Shown: piece by piece, positions 55,547 to 63,564 of the stretch
Layout: the number at the start of each line of letters is the position of its first letter
Numbering within the stretch: the first letter of the stretch is position 1
The notes under the pieces: generated by a model
Database searches by the model: none
The model's input: only the letters and a program-made list of their open reading frames with translations
Told to the model about the DNA's origin: nothing
NCBI GenBank assembly: GCA_963818725.1
Contig: CAWFTU010000001.1
Coordinates: forward strand, 992,001-1,056,000
Reading direction: 5' to 3'
DNA: 64,000 nucleotides
Origin: DATFDN01 sp963818725
Lineage (GTDB): Bacteria > Pseudomonadota > Alphaproteobacteria > Acetobacterales > Acetobacteraceae
Position numbers and translations under genes: made by a program

Positions 55547-56092
55547 CTAAGGCTCCACGATGCGACTTTTTACTTCTATGACGATGCGCTTGAGGTAGGT
55601 TACCATTGCCTCTGCGACAATTTCTACCACCGGTGCAATTTGCTGTCCTAAGTGAGACGTGGGTGGCAGATAGACCCCGCTTCGCGTCTTTGCTGGCAGA
55701 AGCTGTGGCGGGTCGAAGATAATCGCCGTGGGAGGACCACCAGTTGTGAGGGCTTCTGGTTCGAAATATAGGCGAGGGGGCTGTCCTCCTCCGAACACAA
55801 TGTCATGGCCGGATAATACGTCGCCATGCTCGCTGGCATCGCGAGCCTGATGAATATATTGCAGGAGCGGGTCATTTTTACGTTGATGTTTAATTCTGCC
55901 AAACCACCCAGAACTCGACCCAGTCTCCTTAGTTCCCTGCTCTAACTTGGTAAACACGCGATTGGCATGCACCAAAAAGCCAGACCATGAGCGTTTCAAA
56001 TCCGCAAAGTTCTTCGCCGCTTTTGCTTCCGTTCAATATCGGACTGTCTCAACAAGTTCCCTCTCGGCACCCTCGACAGCCTTCCTTTGCAT
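55547..56092 (-). pseudogene. Hypothetical protein with an in-frame TGA
   Basis: From ATG 56092 the frame reads M-Q-R-K-A-V-E-G-A-E-R-E-L-V-E-T-V-R-Y, then TGA (56033-56035), then continues in the same frame T-E-A-K-A-A-K-N-F-A-D-L-K-R-S-W-S-G-F...D-P-L-L-Q-Y-I-H-Q-A-R-D-A-S-E-H-G and ends at 55547. A restart at TTG 55999 would give 150 residues. The D-P-L-L-x-Y-x-x-x-A-R-x-x-x-E-H-G segment is a pattern I have seen in uncharacterised bacterial proteins. It has lower GC content than its neighbours, suggesting foreign origin. The function is unknown. Confidence 0.5.
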
Positions 56093-56241
56093 CTGGCTAC
56101 CCTTCAGCGGCTCAGCCTTGCCTCGTCCGCGTTCAGCACTGCACGCGGACCGCATTCGACCCACAGCGGCGGATTAGACGATACGCGCATCTCCGGATCG
56201 ATCCAACCCACCGCAACCACCGGTTAGGTCCGTACCACGCT

Positions 56242-57228
56242 TTATGCAGGTTGACCGGTGACAAGCACGACCTTCCCCGTAGCGGCGCGCGAGCTCAGCG
56301 CCTCCATTGCCGCCGCCGCTTGCTCCAGCTTGTAGGTTGCGGAAATCTCCGGCCGCAGCCGCCCCTCCCGCACATAGTCTAGGAGCTGCGTCATCAGCGC
56401 CCGGTTTCCCGCCGGGTCGCGCTGAACGAAGTTACCGTAGAACACGCCGACGATGTCGCAGCTTTTCAGCAGGGTCAGGTTGAGCGGGATGCGGGGGATC
56501 TCTCCCGCCGCGAAGCCGATCACAAGGTAGCGGCCGCCCCAGGCCAGGGAACGCAGGGTCGGCTCGGCATAGGGACCGCCGACCGGGTCGTAGACCACGT
56601 CCACGCCCTCCTTGCCGGTCAGCGCTCGCAACCGTTCCCGCCAGCCCTCCTCGCCATACGCGAGCAGCGCATCAGCGCCGGCCCGCCGACACAGCTCCAG
56701 CTTCGCGGCCGAGGACGCGGCGGCGATCACGCGGGCGCCCAGCAGCTTCGCGACCTGCACGGCGGCAAGCCCCACACCCCCGGCGGCGCCCAGCACCAGC
56801 ACCGTCTCGCCCGCCCGCAGCCGGCCGCGGTCGCGCAAGGCGTGCAAGGTGGTGCCATAGGCGTAGGACAGCGCGGCGGCCACGTCCGGCCCGACCCCGT
56901 CGGGCACGGGCACCAGGACGGCGGCCGGGGCCAGCGCGGCTTCCGCGAAGCCGCCATGCCCGGTCATCGCCAGAATCCGCGTGCCGAGCGGTGGCCCCTC
57001 GACATCCGGGCCAAGCCCAGCCACCACGCCCGCCACCTCCCCGCCCGGCGAGAAGGGAAAGGGCGGGCGCGCTTGATACTTGCCCTCGATAACCAGCGTG
57101 TCCGCGAAGTTCACCGCGGCTGCCTCGACGCGGATCAGCACCTGGCCGGGACCGGGAACCGGCTCCGGCACGTCCTCCACCGTCAGCGCCGAGGGCGGTC
57201 CGAAGGCGTGGCACAACACGGCTCTCAT
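56242..57228 (-). CDS. NADPH:quinone oxidoreductase-like MDR protein
   Basis: The 328-residue zinc-independent medium-chain dehydrogenase/reductase has the quinone-oxidoreductase pattern: A-A-A-V-N-F-A-D-T-L near residue 40, a G-G-E-V-A-G-V-V loop, and the Rossmann motif V-L-G-A-A-G-G-V-G-L-A-A-V-Q-V-A-K-L-L-G-A. It lacks the structural zinc Cys cluster. It would reduce quinones or enones with NADPH. It is divergent from the acyl-CoA dehydrogenase operon with 134 bp between the starts. Confidence 0.92.
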   Translation of the reverse strand: MRAVLCHAFGPPSALTVEDVPEPVPGPGQVLIRVEAAAVNFADTLVIEGKYQARPPFPFSPGGEVAGVVAGLGPDVEGPPLGTRILAMTGHGGFAEAALAPAAVLVPVPDGVGPDVAAALSYAYGTTLHALRDRGRLRAGETVLVLGAAGGVGLAAVQVAKLLGARVIAAASSAAKLELCRRAGADALLAYGEEGWRERLRALTGKEGVDVVYDPVGGPYAEPTLRSLAWGGRYLVIGFAAGEIPRIPLNLTLLKSCDIVGVFYGNFVQRDPAGNRALMTQLLDYVREGRLRPEISATYKLEQAAAAMEALSSRAATGKVVLVTGQPA

Positions 57229-57362
57229 GGCGTTGTCCTACGTGAGCGTGGCGAGCGCGCGAGACTGGCGGGGATGCGACCCCGGGGCAAGGTCGGTGAT
57301 CTTGCCCAGCGGCGGCGGTTGCGCCACGCTTCGCGCGGCGCGGGCAAAGGGGAGAGAACGCC

Positions 57363-58595
57363 ATGGATTTCGCCTACTCGGACAGAGTGAAGGATTTGCA
57401 GGCCCGGCTCCAAGCCTTCATGCAGGAGCACATCTATCCAAACGAGGCGACCTACAACCGCCAGCACGCCACCACCCCCGACCGCTGGCAGCCGGTGCCG
57501 ATCGTCGAGGCGCTGAAGCCGAAGGCGCGCGAGGCCGGGCTGTGGAACCTGTTCCTTCCGGAGTCCGAGCACGGCGCCGGGCTGACCAACCTGGAATACG
57601 CGCCCCTGTCCGAGATCATGGGCCGCGTCGCCTGGTCCTCCGAGGTGTTCAACTGCTCCGCGCCGGACACCGGCAACATGGAGACCATCGAGCGCTACGG
57701 GACGGCGGCGCAGAAGGAGCGCTGGCTGACGCCGCTGCTGGAGGGCGCGATCCGCTCCTGCTTCGCGATGACCGAGCCCGACGTCGCCTCCTCGGACGCC
57801 ACCAACATCCAGACCCGGATCGAGCGCGACGGCGATCACTACGTCATCAATGGCCGCAAATGGTGGTCCTCCGGCGCCGGCGACCCGCGCTGCGCGATCT
57901 TCATCGTCATGGGCAAGACCGACCCGGCCAGCCCGGACCGCTACCGCCAGCAGTCGATGGTCCTGGTGCCGCGCGACACGCCGGGCCTGACCATCGAGCG
58001 CATGCTGCCCGTGTTCGGCTTCGACGACGCGCCACACGGCCATGGCGAGCTTCTGTTCGAGAACGCGCGCGTGCCGGTCGAGAACATCCTGCTCGGCGAG
58101 GGGCGCGGCTTCGAGATCGCCCAGGGCCGGCTCGGCCCTGGGCGAATCCACCACTGCATGCGCGCCATCGGGCTGGCGGAGCGGGCGCTGGAGATGATGT
58201 GCCAGCGCGCGCTGGAGCGGCGGCCCTTCGGCAAGCCGCTGGCCGACCAGGGCGTGACGCGGGAGCGGATCGCCAACGCGCGCATCATGATCGACCAGTG
58301 CCGGCTGCTCACCCTGCACGCCGCCTGGCGCATGGACACGGCCGGCAACAAGGTGGCGCGCAAGGAGATCGCCGAGATCAAGGTGGCGGCCGCGAACATG
58401 GCCTGCCGAGTGGTGGACATGGCCATCCAGGCGCATGGCGGCGGCGGCGTGACCGAGGATTTCGGCCTCGCCGCCATGTACAAGACCGCCCGCACCCTGC
58501 GCCTCGTCGACGGGCCGGACGAGGTGCACCGCGACCAGCTCGCCCGGTTGGAGCTGCGGCAGTACAAGCCGCGGCAGAACGAAGTGGGGAGCTGA
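57363..58595 (+). CDS. Acyl-CoA dehydrogenase family protein
   Basis: The 410-residue protein starts at ATG 57363 behind GGAGAG. It has the FAD-dependent acyl-CoA dehydrogenase fold: C-F-A-M-T-E-P-D-V-A-S-S-D-A-T-N in the middle domain, G-R-K-W-W-S-S-G-A, and the C-terminal I-Q-A-H-G-G-G-G-V-T-E-D-F. It belongs to the longer ACAD10/11-like branch, which fits its neighbour, a phosphotransferase 6 bp downstream. In that branch the kinase and dehydrogenase together process 4-hydroxy fatty acyl-CoAs. Confidence 0.93.
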   Translation: MDFAYSDRVKDLQARLQAFMQEHIYPNEATYNRQHATTPDRWQPVPIVEALKPKAREAGLWNLFLPESEHGAGLTNLEYAPLSEIMGRVAWSSEVFNCSAPDTGNMETIERYGTAAQKERWLTPLLEGAIRSCFAMTEPDVASSDATNIQTRIERDGDHYVINGRKWWSSGAGDPRCAIFIVMGKTDPASPDRYRQQSMVLVPRDTPGLTIERMLPVFGFDDAPHGHGELLFENARVPVENILLGEGRGFEIAQGRLGPGRIHHCMRAIGLAERALEMMCQRALERRPFGKPLADQGVTRERIANARIMIDQCRLLTLHAAWRMDTAGNKVARKEIAEIKVAAANMACRVVDMAIQAHGGGGVTEDFGLAAMYKTARTLRLVDGPDEVHRDQLARLELRQYKPRQNEVGS

Positions 58596-58601
58596 CACGA
58601 C

Positions 58602-59678
58602 ATGACCGACCCGGCGGAACCGGCCGGCGTGCCGGAACTGGTTCCGGTGCTGGCGCAGCACCGCTTCGACGAGGCGGCGCTGGCGCGCTATCTGCGGGGC
58701 CGCCTGCCGGGATTCGACGGCCCGGTGCGGGTGCGCCAGTTCCAGGGCGGCCAGTCCAACCCGACCTTCCACCTGGCGACACCGGAGGGCGATTACGTGC
58801 TGCGCAAGAAGCCGCCCGGCCGGCTGCTGCCCTCGGCGCACGCGGTGGAGCGGGAGTACCGCGTGATGCGGGCGCTGGAGGGCAGCGCGGTGCCGGTGCC
58901 CCGGACCCGGCTGCTCTGCGAGGACGCGGCGGTCATCGGCACCGCCTTCTTCGTCATGGACCACGTGCCCGGCCGCGTCTTTCCGGACCGGGTGATGCTG
59001 GCCGCCACGCCGGCGGAGCGCGCCGCGGCGTACGAGGACACGGCGCGCGTCCTGGCCGCCCTGCACCGCTTCGACTGGCGGGCGGCGGGCCTTGCGGACT
59101 TCGGCAAGCCGGAGCGCTACCTGGCGCGGCAGGTGGAGCGCTGGTCGAAGCAGTGGGATTCCTCCAAGGTCGAGGAGATGCCGGCGATGGAGAAGATGCG
59201 GGCATGGCTGCCCGCGCACCTGCCGTTGGAGGAGGAGGCCGCGATCGCGCATGGCGACTACCGGCTGGGCAACCTCGTGCTCCATCCCGACGAGCCACGC
59301 ATCGTCGCCGTGCTGGACTGGGAGCTGTGCACCATCGGCCACCCGCTGGCCGATCTCGGCTACGCGTGCCTGATGTATCACTTCCCGCCGGGGCCAGAGG
59401 ACGTCACGGGGGTTTTGGGGGCGGACGTGCCGGGCGTGCCGACGGAGGCGGAGTTCGTCGCCCGCTACTGCGCCCACGCCGGGCGGAAGGTGCCGCGCGA
59501 CATCGGCGTCTTCGTGGTGTTCTCGATGTTCCGGTTCGCCTCCATCCTCGCCGGCGTGTATCGCCGTGGGCTGGATGGCAACGCCGCCGACCCGCGCGCC
59601 CTCACCTACCGCGAGCGCTATCGGGACATGGCGGACCGCGCCTGGGACATCGCGCAGCGCCTCAAGCGCAACGCCTGA
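58602..59678 (+). CDS. Phosphotransferase family protein (ACAD10/11 kinase-like)
   Basis: The 358-residue protein has the aminoglycoside-phosphotransferase-type kinase fold: V-R-V-R-Q-F-Q-G-G-Q-S-N-P-T-F in the N-lobe, Y-V-L-R-K-K-P with the ATP-binding Lys, the catalytic loop A-I-A-H-G-D-Y-R-L-G-N, and V-L-D-W-E-L in the metal site. The 6-bp gap to the dehydrogenase gene indicates one operon. By analogy with ACAD10/11 it would phosphorylate a 4-hydroxyacyl-CoA for removal of the hydroxyl group. Confidence 0.92.
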   Translation: MTDPAEPAGVPELVPVLAQHRFDEAALARYLRGRLPGFDGPVRVRQFQGGQSNPTFHLATPEGDYVLRKKPPGRLLPSAHAVEREYRVMRALEGSAVPVPRTRLLCEDAAVIGTAFFVMDHVPGRVFPDRVMLAATPAERAAAYEDTARVLAALHRFDWRAAGLADFGKPERYLARQVERWSKQWDSSKVEEMPAMEKMRAWLPAHLPLEEEAAIAHGDYRLGNLVLHPDEPRIVAVLDWELCTIGHPLADLGYACLMYHFPPGPEDVTGVLGADVPGVPTEAEFVARYCAHAGRKVPRDIGVFVVFSMFRFASILAGVYRRGLDGNAADPRALTYRERYRDMADRAWDIAQRLKRNA

Positions 59679-59708
59679 GCCCGCACGCACGACACGCCGG
59701 AGGACGCC

Positions 59709-60266
59709 ATGGACGCGATGGAATTGCTGCTCAGCCGCCACTCGGCGACCCGGCTCGCCGCGCCGGGACCGGACCAGCCCGCCCTGGAGGCGATGCTACG
59801 CGCCGCCCTGCGCGCGCCCGATCACGGCCGGCTGCGCCCGTGGCGCTTCATCGTGATCCCGGAACATCGGCGCGCAGCATTCGGCGACCTGCTCGCGCGC
59901 TCCTTGCAAGCCAGGGAGCCGGACGTCTCGCCCGAGGAGCTGGCGCGCGAGCGCGGCAAGGCGCTGCGCGCGCCCGTGATCGTCGTGGCCGCCGCCCGCC
60001 TGCGCCGGGGCCACACGATTCCTGAGGTCGAACAGATCGTCTCCGCCGGCGCGGCGGCGGAGCACGTCATGCTCGCCGCCCAGGCGATGGGGTTCGGGGC
60101 GATGTGGAAGACCGGCGGCCCGGCCTACGACGCGGCGGTGAAACACGCGTTGGGACTGGACGCGGACGACGCGATCGTGGGCTTCCTCTACATCGGCACC
60201 GAGGCTGGCGAGCCTTCCCCCGCGCCGCGCCCCACCTTGGAGGGGCACGTCTCCGTCTGGGCTTGA
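59709..60266 (+). CDS. Nitroreductase family protein
   Basis: The 185-residue protein shows the FMN-binding nitroreductase fold: L-L-S-R-H-S-A-T-R near the N-terminus, A-P-D-H-G-R-L-R-P-W-R-F, E-H-V-M-L-A-A-Q-A-M-G-F-G-A-M-W-K-T-G, and G-F-L-Y-I-G-T at the end. It resembles the single-domain YdjA type. It lies 30 bp after the kinase gene, probably in the same transcript. Confidence 0.9.
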   Translation: MDAMELLLSRHSATRLAAPGPDQPALEAMLRAALRAPDHGRLRPWRFIVIPEHRRAAFGDLLARSLQAREPDVSPEELARERGKALRAPVIVVAAARLRRGHTIPEVEQIVSAGAAAEHVMLAAQAMGFGAMWKTGGPAYDAAVKHALGLDADDAIVGFLYIGTEAGEPSPAPRPTLEGHVSVWA

Positions 60267-60320
60267 GGGCGCCGCCCGCGCCGCGCACACTCCCGCCTTC
60301 ATGAGGAGAAGCACGCAGTC

Positions 60321-60947
60321 ATGGCGATCGAGCTCTGGACGTGGAACACGCCGAACGGGCGCAAGGTCAGCGTCGCGCTGGAGGAAATGAGGCTGCCGTA
60401 CACGGTGCGGACGGTCAACATCACCAAGGGAGAGCAGTTGCAGCCTGCGTTCCTGAAGATCAGCCCCAACAACCGCATCCCCGCGATCATCGACCCCGAG
60501 GGCCCGGGCGGCACGCCGATCAGCGTCTTCGAGTCCGGCGCGATCCTGCTCTATCTCGGCGAGAAGACCGGCAAGTTCCTGCCCGGCGACGCGCGCCGGC
60601 GGGTGCCGGTGTACGAGTGGCTGATGTGGCAGATGGGCGGCTTCGGCCCGATGCCCGGCCAGGTGCATCACTTCCTGCAAGTCGAGAACGAGCAGGACCG
60701 CCACTACGGCCTGGAGCGGTACGCGAAGGAGACGCGCCGGCTGTACGGCGTGCTCGATAAGCGCCTGGGCGAGGTGGAGCATGTCGCGGGCGAGCTGTCG
60801 ATCGCCGATTTCGCCATTCTAGGCTGGGCGTGGCGGCATGAGCGCCACCAGGTGGATCTCGCCGAGTTCCCGAATGTCGGGCGCTGGTACCGCCAGATGA
60901 TGGCCCGCCCCGCGACGGCGCGCGGCTTCGAGGTCGCGCTGAGCTGA
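60321..60947 (+). CDS. Glutathione S-transferase family protein
   Basis: The 208-residue protein has the thioredoxin-like N-domain (W-T-W-N-T-P-N-G-R-K-V-S-V-A-L-E-E, then N-N-R-I-P-A-I, and F-E-S-G-A-I-L-L-Y-L-G-E) and an alpha-helical C-domain ending I-A-D-F-A-I-L-G-W-A. It matches the YghU/YfcG-like group that uses glutathione or its disulfide. ATG 60321 follows AGGAGAAG. It is the last gene of a five-gene run of metabolic genes around 56.2-60.9 kb. Confidence 0.92.
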   Translation: MAIELWTWNTPNGRKVSVALEEMRLPYTVRTVNITKGEQLQPAFLKISPNNRIPAIIDPEGPGGTPISVFESGAILLYLGEKTGKFLPGDARRRVPVYEWLMWQMGGFGPMPGQVHHFLQVENEQDRHYGLERYAKETRRLYGVLDKRLGEVEHVAGELSIADFAILGWAWRHERHQVDLAEFPNVGRWYRQMMARPATARGFEVALS

Positions 60948-60981
60948 GCGGGGCGCGCGGCGAAACGTTTGACGCTGCGAC

Positions 60982-61003
60982 GCGCCGGCCTTAGAACCGG
61001 CGC
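60982..61003 (+). terminator. GC hairpin after the GST gene
   Basis: GCGCCGG (60982-60988) pairs with CCGGCGC (60997-61003) over an 8-nt loop, 35 bp past the GST stop. There is no T-tract, so termination strength is uncertain. Confidence 0.4.
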
Positions 61004-61042
61004 TGCAAACGCCGTGTCCCGGAGCACCGGGCGCGCTCCGGC

Positions 61043-61135
61043 GGAGGGGTGGCCGAGCGGCTGAAGGCGGCGGTTTGCTAAACCGTTGTACATCGTAAAG
61101 GTGTACCGGGGGTTCGAATCCCCCTCCCTCCGCCA
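61043..61135 (+). tRNA. tRNA-Ser (anticodon GCU)
   Basis: A 93-nt class II tRNA with acceptor stem GGAGGGG/TCCCTCC, anticodon loop TTGCTAA (anticodon GCT), a long variable arm (GTACATCGTAAAGGTGTAC), T-arm GGGGGTTCGAATCCCCC, discriminator G and an encoded CCA. Confidence 0.97.
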
Positions 61136-61251
61136 TAGCATAGCAATAAACCACTGAAAGTACTAGATTTTCTCCCCCATTGCTGCTGCTAGCATACACC
61201 TTAGCCTGCACCTCGTGCAGAGATGAGCGGGGACGTTCTGGGACGGGTCAG

Positions 61252-61440
61252 GCTATCTCCGCCACCGCTCGATCCGCGCCGGGATCCGCTCAGCCCTCGC
61301 GATAAAGCCACAATCCAGCCGCGCCTCGGTCTCCATCAGCACGGCCGTGATCCGCTCATAGGTGCGCCAGCGCATCCTCTTCGGCTTGTCGGGGACCGGC
61401 CCATAGAACGCATAATAGTGAATACATTTCGGCCCAGACT
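61252..61440 (-). pseudogene. C-terminal remnant of an uncharacterised protein
   Basis: The minus strand reads G-P-K-C-I-H-Y-Y-A-F-Y-G-P-V-P-D-K-P-K-R-M-R-W-R-T-Y-E-R-I-T-A-V-L-M-E-T-E-A-R-L-D-C-G-F-I-A-R-A and stops near 61252. The composition is clearly protein-like, and the upstream part is missing. I have no family name for it. Confidence 0.5.
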
Positions 61441-61478
61441 GGCGGTCGGGTCATTGCTGAGGATGCAGGGCTTCCTCA

Positions 61479-61835
61479 ATGAGGTCGCCCTCGATCTCGG
61501 TGCGGATGCTGGTCACCGAGGCGCTGGAGAACCTGGGCTACGCAACCCTTAAGGCGGCGGACGGGCCCTCGGGGCTGAAGGTGCTGCAGTCGGACAGGCG
61601 GGTCGACCTGCTGGTCAGCGATGTCGGGGTGCCCGGGGGGCATGAACGGACGGCAGGTGGCCGATGCCGGGGTGCCGCGCGTCCCGGGCTGAGGGTGCTG
61701 TTCATCACCGGCTACGCGGAGAACGCGGTGGTTGGCAGCGGCCACCTGGAGCCGGCATGCACGTGCTGACCAAGCCGTTCGCGGTGGAGACGCTGGCCAG
61801 CCGGATCAAGGCCATCATCACGGGCGGACGAGCGA
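61479..61835 (+). pseudogene. Response-regulator receiver domain, multiply frameshifted
   Basis: Pieces in three frames rebuild a CheY-like domain: I-R-M-L-V-T-E-A-L-E-N-L-G-Y-A-T-L-K-A-A-D-G, L-L-V-S-D-V-G-V-P-G-G with the phospho-acceptor D, then G-L-R-V-L-F-I-T-G-Y-A-E-N-A-V, and finally M-H-V-L-T-K-P-F-A-V-E-T-L-A-S-R-I with the conserved K-P. This form is typical of the C-terminal receiver of hybrid histidine kinases. The N-terminal kinase part is absent. Confidence 0.75.
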
Positions 61836-61853
61836 CCCGAAGGCCTGCCGCTC

Positions 61854-63260
61854 TCAGAGCCCCGCCGGAACGCGTTCGTGCCAGTCGGTCATCGACTGGT
61901 AGGCCCAACCAATGCGCAGGGCCATACTCTCCTCATATCCACGGCATACGATCTGCAGCGAGGTGGGGAGCCCGGATTCCGTGAAGCCGTTGGGAACGGC
62001 CAGAGCGCAAAGTTCCAGAAGGTTCACGAACCGCGTGAAGCGCGCCGGACTCTCGCTCTGGTCGACGGCATCAACTGGAATGGCTGTGGTCGCGGTCGTC
62101 GGCGTCAAGAGAGCGTCGCAATCGGCAAGCGCCGCCTCGAAAGGCTGCTTCAGCTCCTCGCGCTCGCGAAGCGCCCCGAGATAGTCGCGGGCCGAAACCG
62201 TGGCGCCCGCCAGGACCCGCTGGCGAACCGCATCGTCGAGCGGAAGGGCGGGATCCTCCGCCAGCTCTCCGACGAGCGCATACGCCTCGGACTGCATGAT
62301 GCGGTTTGTCGCTGTGGCGTAGTCGTCGAAGCGGCAAGGCAGGCGGATGGTCTCGATGAAGGCCCCTGCCCTGGCGAGAACCTTCAGCGCCTGATCGTAC
62401 GCGGCGAGGACCTCGGCGGACACGCCCTCGCGCTCATCTTCGGGAATCCGCCCCAGCCGCAATCCCCGGACCCCCCGCCTCAGGGCGCGCGTCGAATCGC
62501 TGGCCTCGCAGCCGAGGGTGCGGGAGTCGAGCGGATCGGGCCCTTGGAGGACCTGGTACAGCAGCGCCGCGTCTTCGGCATTGCGGGTGATCGGCCCGGG
62601 CGTGTCAAGCGTCGGGGCCAGCGGAAGCACGCCATAGGTGCTGATACGGCCGATCGTGGTCTTGAGGCCGGTCACGCCGCAGAACGAGGCCGGCAGGCGA
62701 ACCGATCCGCCCGTGTCGGTGCCGACCGCCCAGGGGATCATGCGCGCCGCGACCGCCACGCCGGACCCGCTGCTCGACCCGCCGGGAACCCGGTGCGTAC
62801 GCAGGTCCCACGGGTTCCAGGGCGTTCCCATGTGCTGGTTGGTTCCCCAGCCGCCGAACGCGAACTCGACGGTGTGCGTCTTGCCGATCACGATCATCCC
62901 GGCCTGCACCAGCCGCCGCGCCAGGGTGGCGGTCCGGCTGGCCCGGCGGTCTCGCCACGCCTGGGAGCCACCAGTCGCGACGCGCCCCTCCAGCTCGACC
63001 AGGTCCTTCAGTGCGATCGGGATCCCGTGCAGCGGTCCAACCGCGTGCCCGGAGCGTATCGCCTTGTCCGCACCCTCCGCCGCCAGCCGCGCGTCATCGA
63101 AATAGGTCTCGACGAAGGCGTGGAGCCGCGGGTCGCGCGCGCTGATCTTCGCGATCGTCGCGTCGATGAGCTCTATGGGAGAGAGGCGCCGCGCGGAGAT
63201 TTCGTTCGCCAGGACACGCGCCGGCAACGCCGTCAGATCGGTTGGTTTTGAAAGGGGCAC
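61854..63260 (-). CDS. Amidase signature family hydrolase
   Basis: GTG 63260, with GGAGG eight bases upstream, is the best start and gives 468 residues; the frame is open to 63380. The Ser-Ser-Lys triad is visible: K in I-A-L-K-D, S in T-D-T-G-G-S-V-R-L-P-A, and the signature G-G-S-S-S-G-S-G. The ending G-L-P-T-S-L-Q-I-V-C-R-G-Y-E-E is also typical. It hydrolyses an amide bond; the substrate is not predictable. It resembles GatA-like amidases, but no gatB or gatC is adjacent, so a catabolic role is more likely. Confidence 0.92.
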   Translation of the reverse strand: MPLSKPTDLTALPARVLANEISARRLSPIELIDATIAKISARDPRLHAFVETYFDDARLAAEGADKAIRSGHAVGPLHGIPIALKDLVELEGRVATGGSQAWRDRRASRTATLARRLVQAGMIVIGKTHTVEFAFGGWGTNQHMGTPWNPWDLRTHRVPGGSSSGSGVAVAARMIPWAVGTDTGGSVRLPASFCGVTGLKTTIGRISTYGVLPLAPTLDTPGPITRNAEDAALLYQVLQGPDPLDSRTLGCEASDSTRALRRGVRGLRLGRIPEDEREGVSAEVLAAYDQALKVLARAGAFIETIRLPCRFDDYATATNRIMQSEAYALVGELAEDPALPLDDAVRQRVLAGATVSARDYLGALREREELKQPFEAALADCDALLTPTTATTAIPVDAVDQSESPARFTRFVNLLELCALAVPNGFTESGLPTSLQIVCRGYEESMALRIGWAYQSMTDWHERVPAGL

Positions 63261-63564
63261 TGCGGAGGCCTCCAGCCGGGTGTGTGGAGAAGTGCGCCGT
63301 TGGGAACCGCGCTTGTCAATGCCACAGTACCTCGTTGGCATGAGATCGGGACTGTAACCCGGCAGTGGCACCGCCACCACCGGCAGCAGCCGCTATTACA
63401 TGGACGAGACCAGCACCTGCCATCCCAGACATGGGCAGCGACAGCGCAGGCCGGGCGGTCAGGCCAATTTAACCTTAGGTAGTTCTGAAAACCGCCTCTA
63501 ATGAAAAGCGTAGACGGCGCGGGGTCTTGCGGACATGGTCGCAGTGTTGATGGAATGGGAATTA
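63261..63564. other. Intergenic, nothing recognised
   Basis: This stretch lies between the amidase start and the IS5 end. It should contain the amidase promoter. No gene is apparent. Confidence 0.4.

Noticed and set aside
57080..60025. Very long open frames (over 800 codons) overlapping the acyl-CoA dehydrogenase region on both strands
   Set aside because: They are out-of-frame shadows of GC-rich coding DNA. Their products are Arg/Ala/Pro-rich and carry no domain, while the dehydrogenase and kinase frames have clear motifs.
61854..63260. Assignment of the amidase as GatA of the tRNA amidotransferase
   Set aside because: The catalytic motifs are shared by the whole amidase family and no gatB or gatC is nearby, so a general amidase is the safer call.
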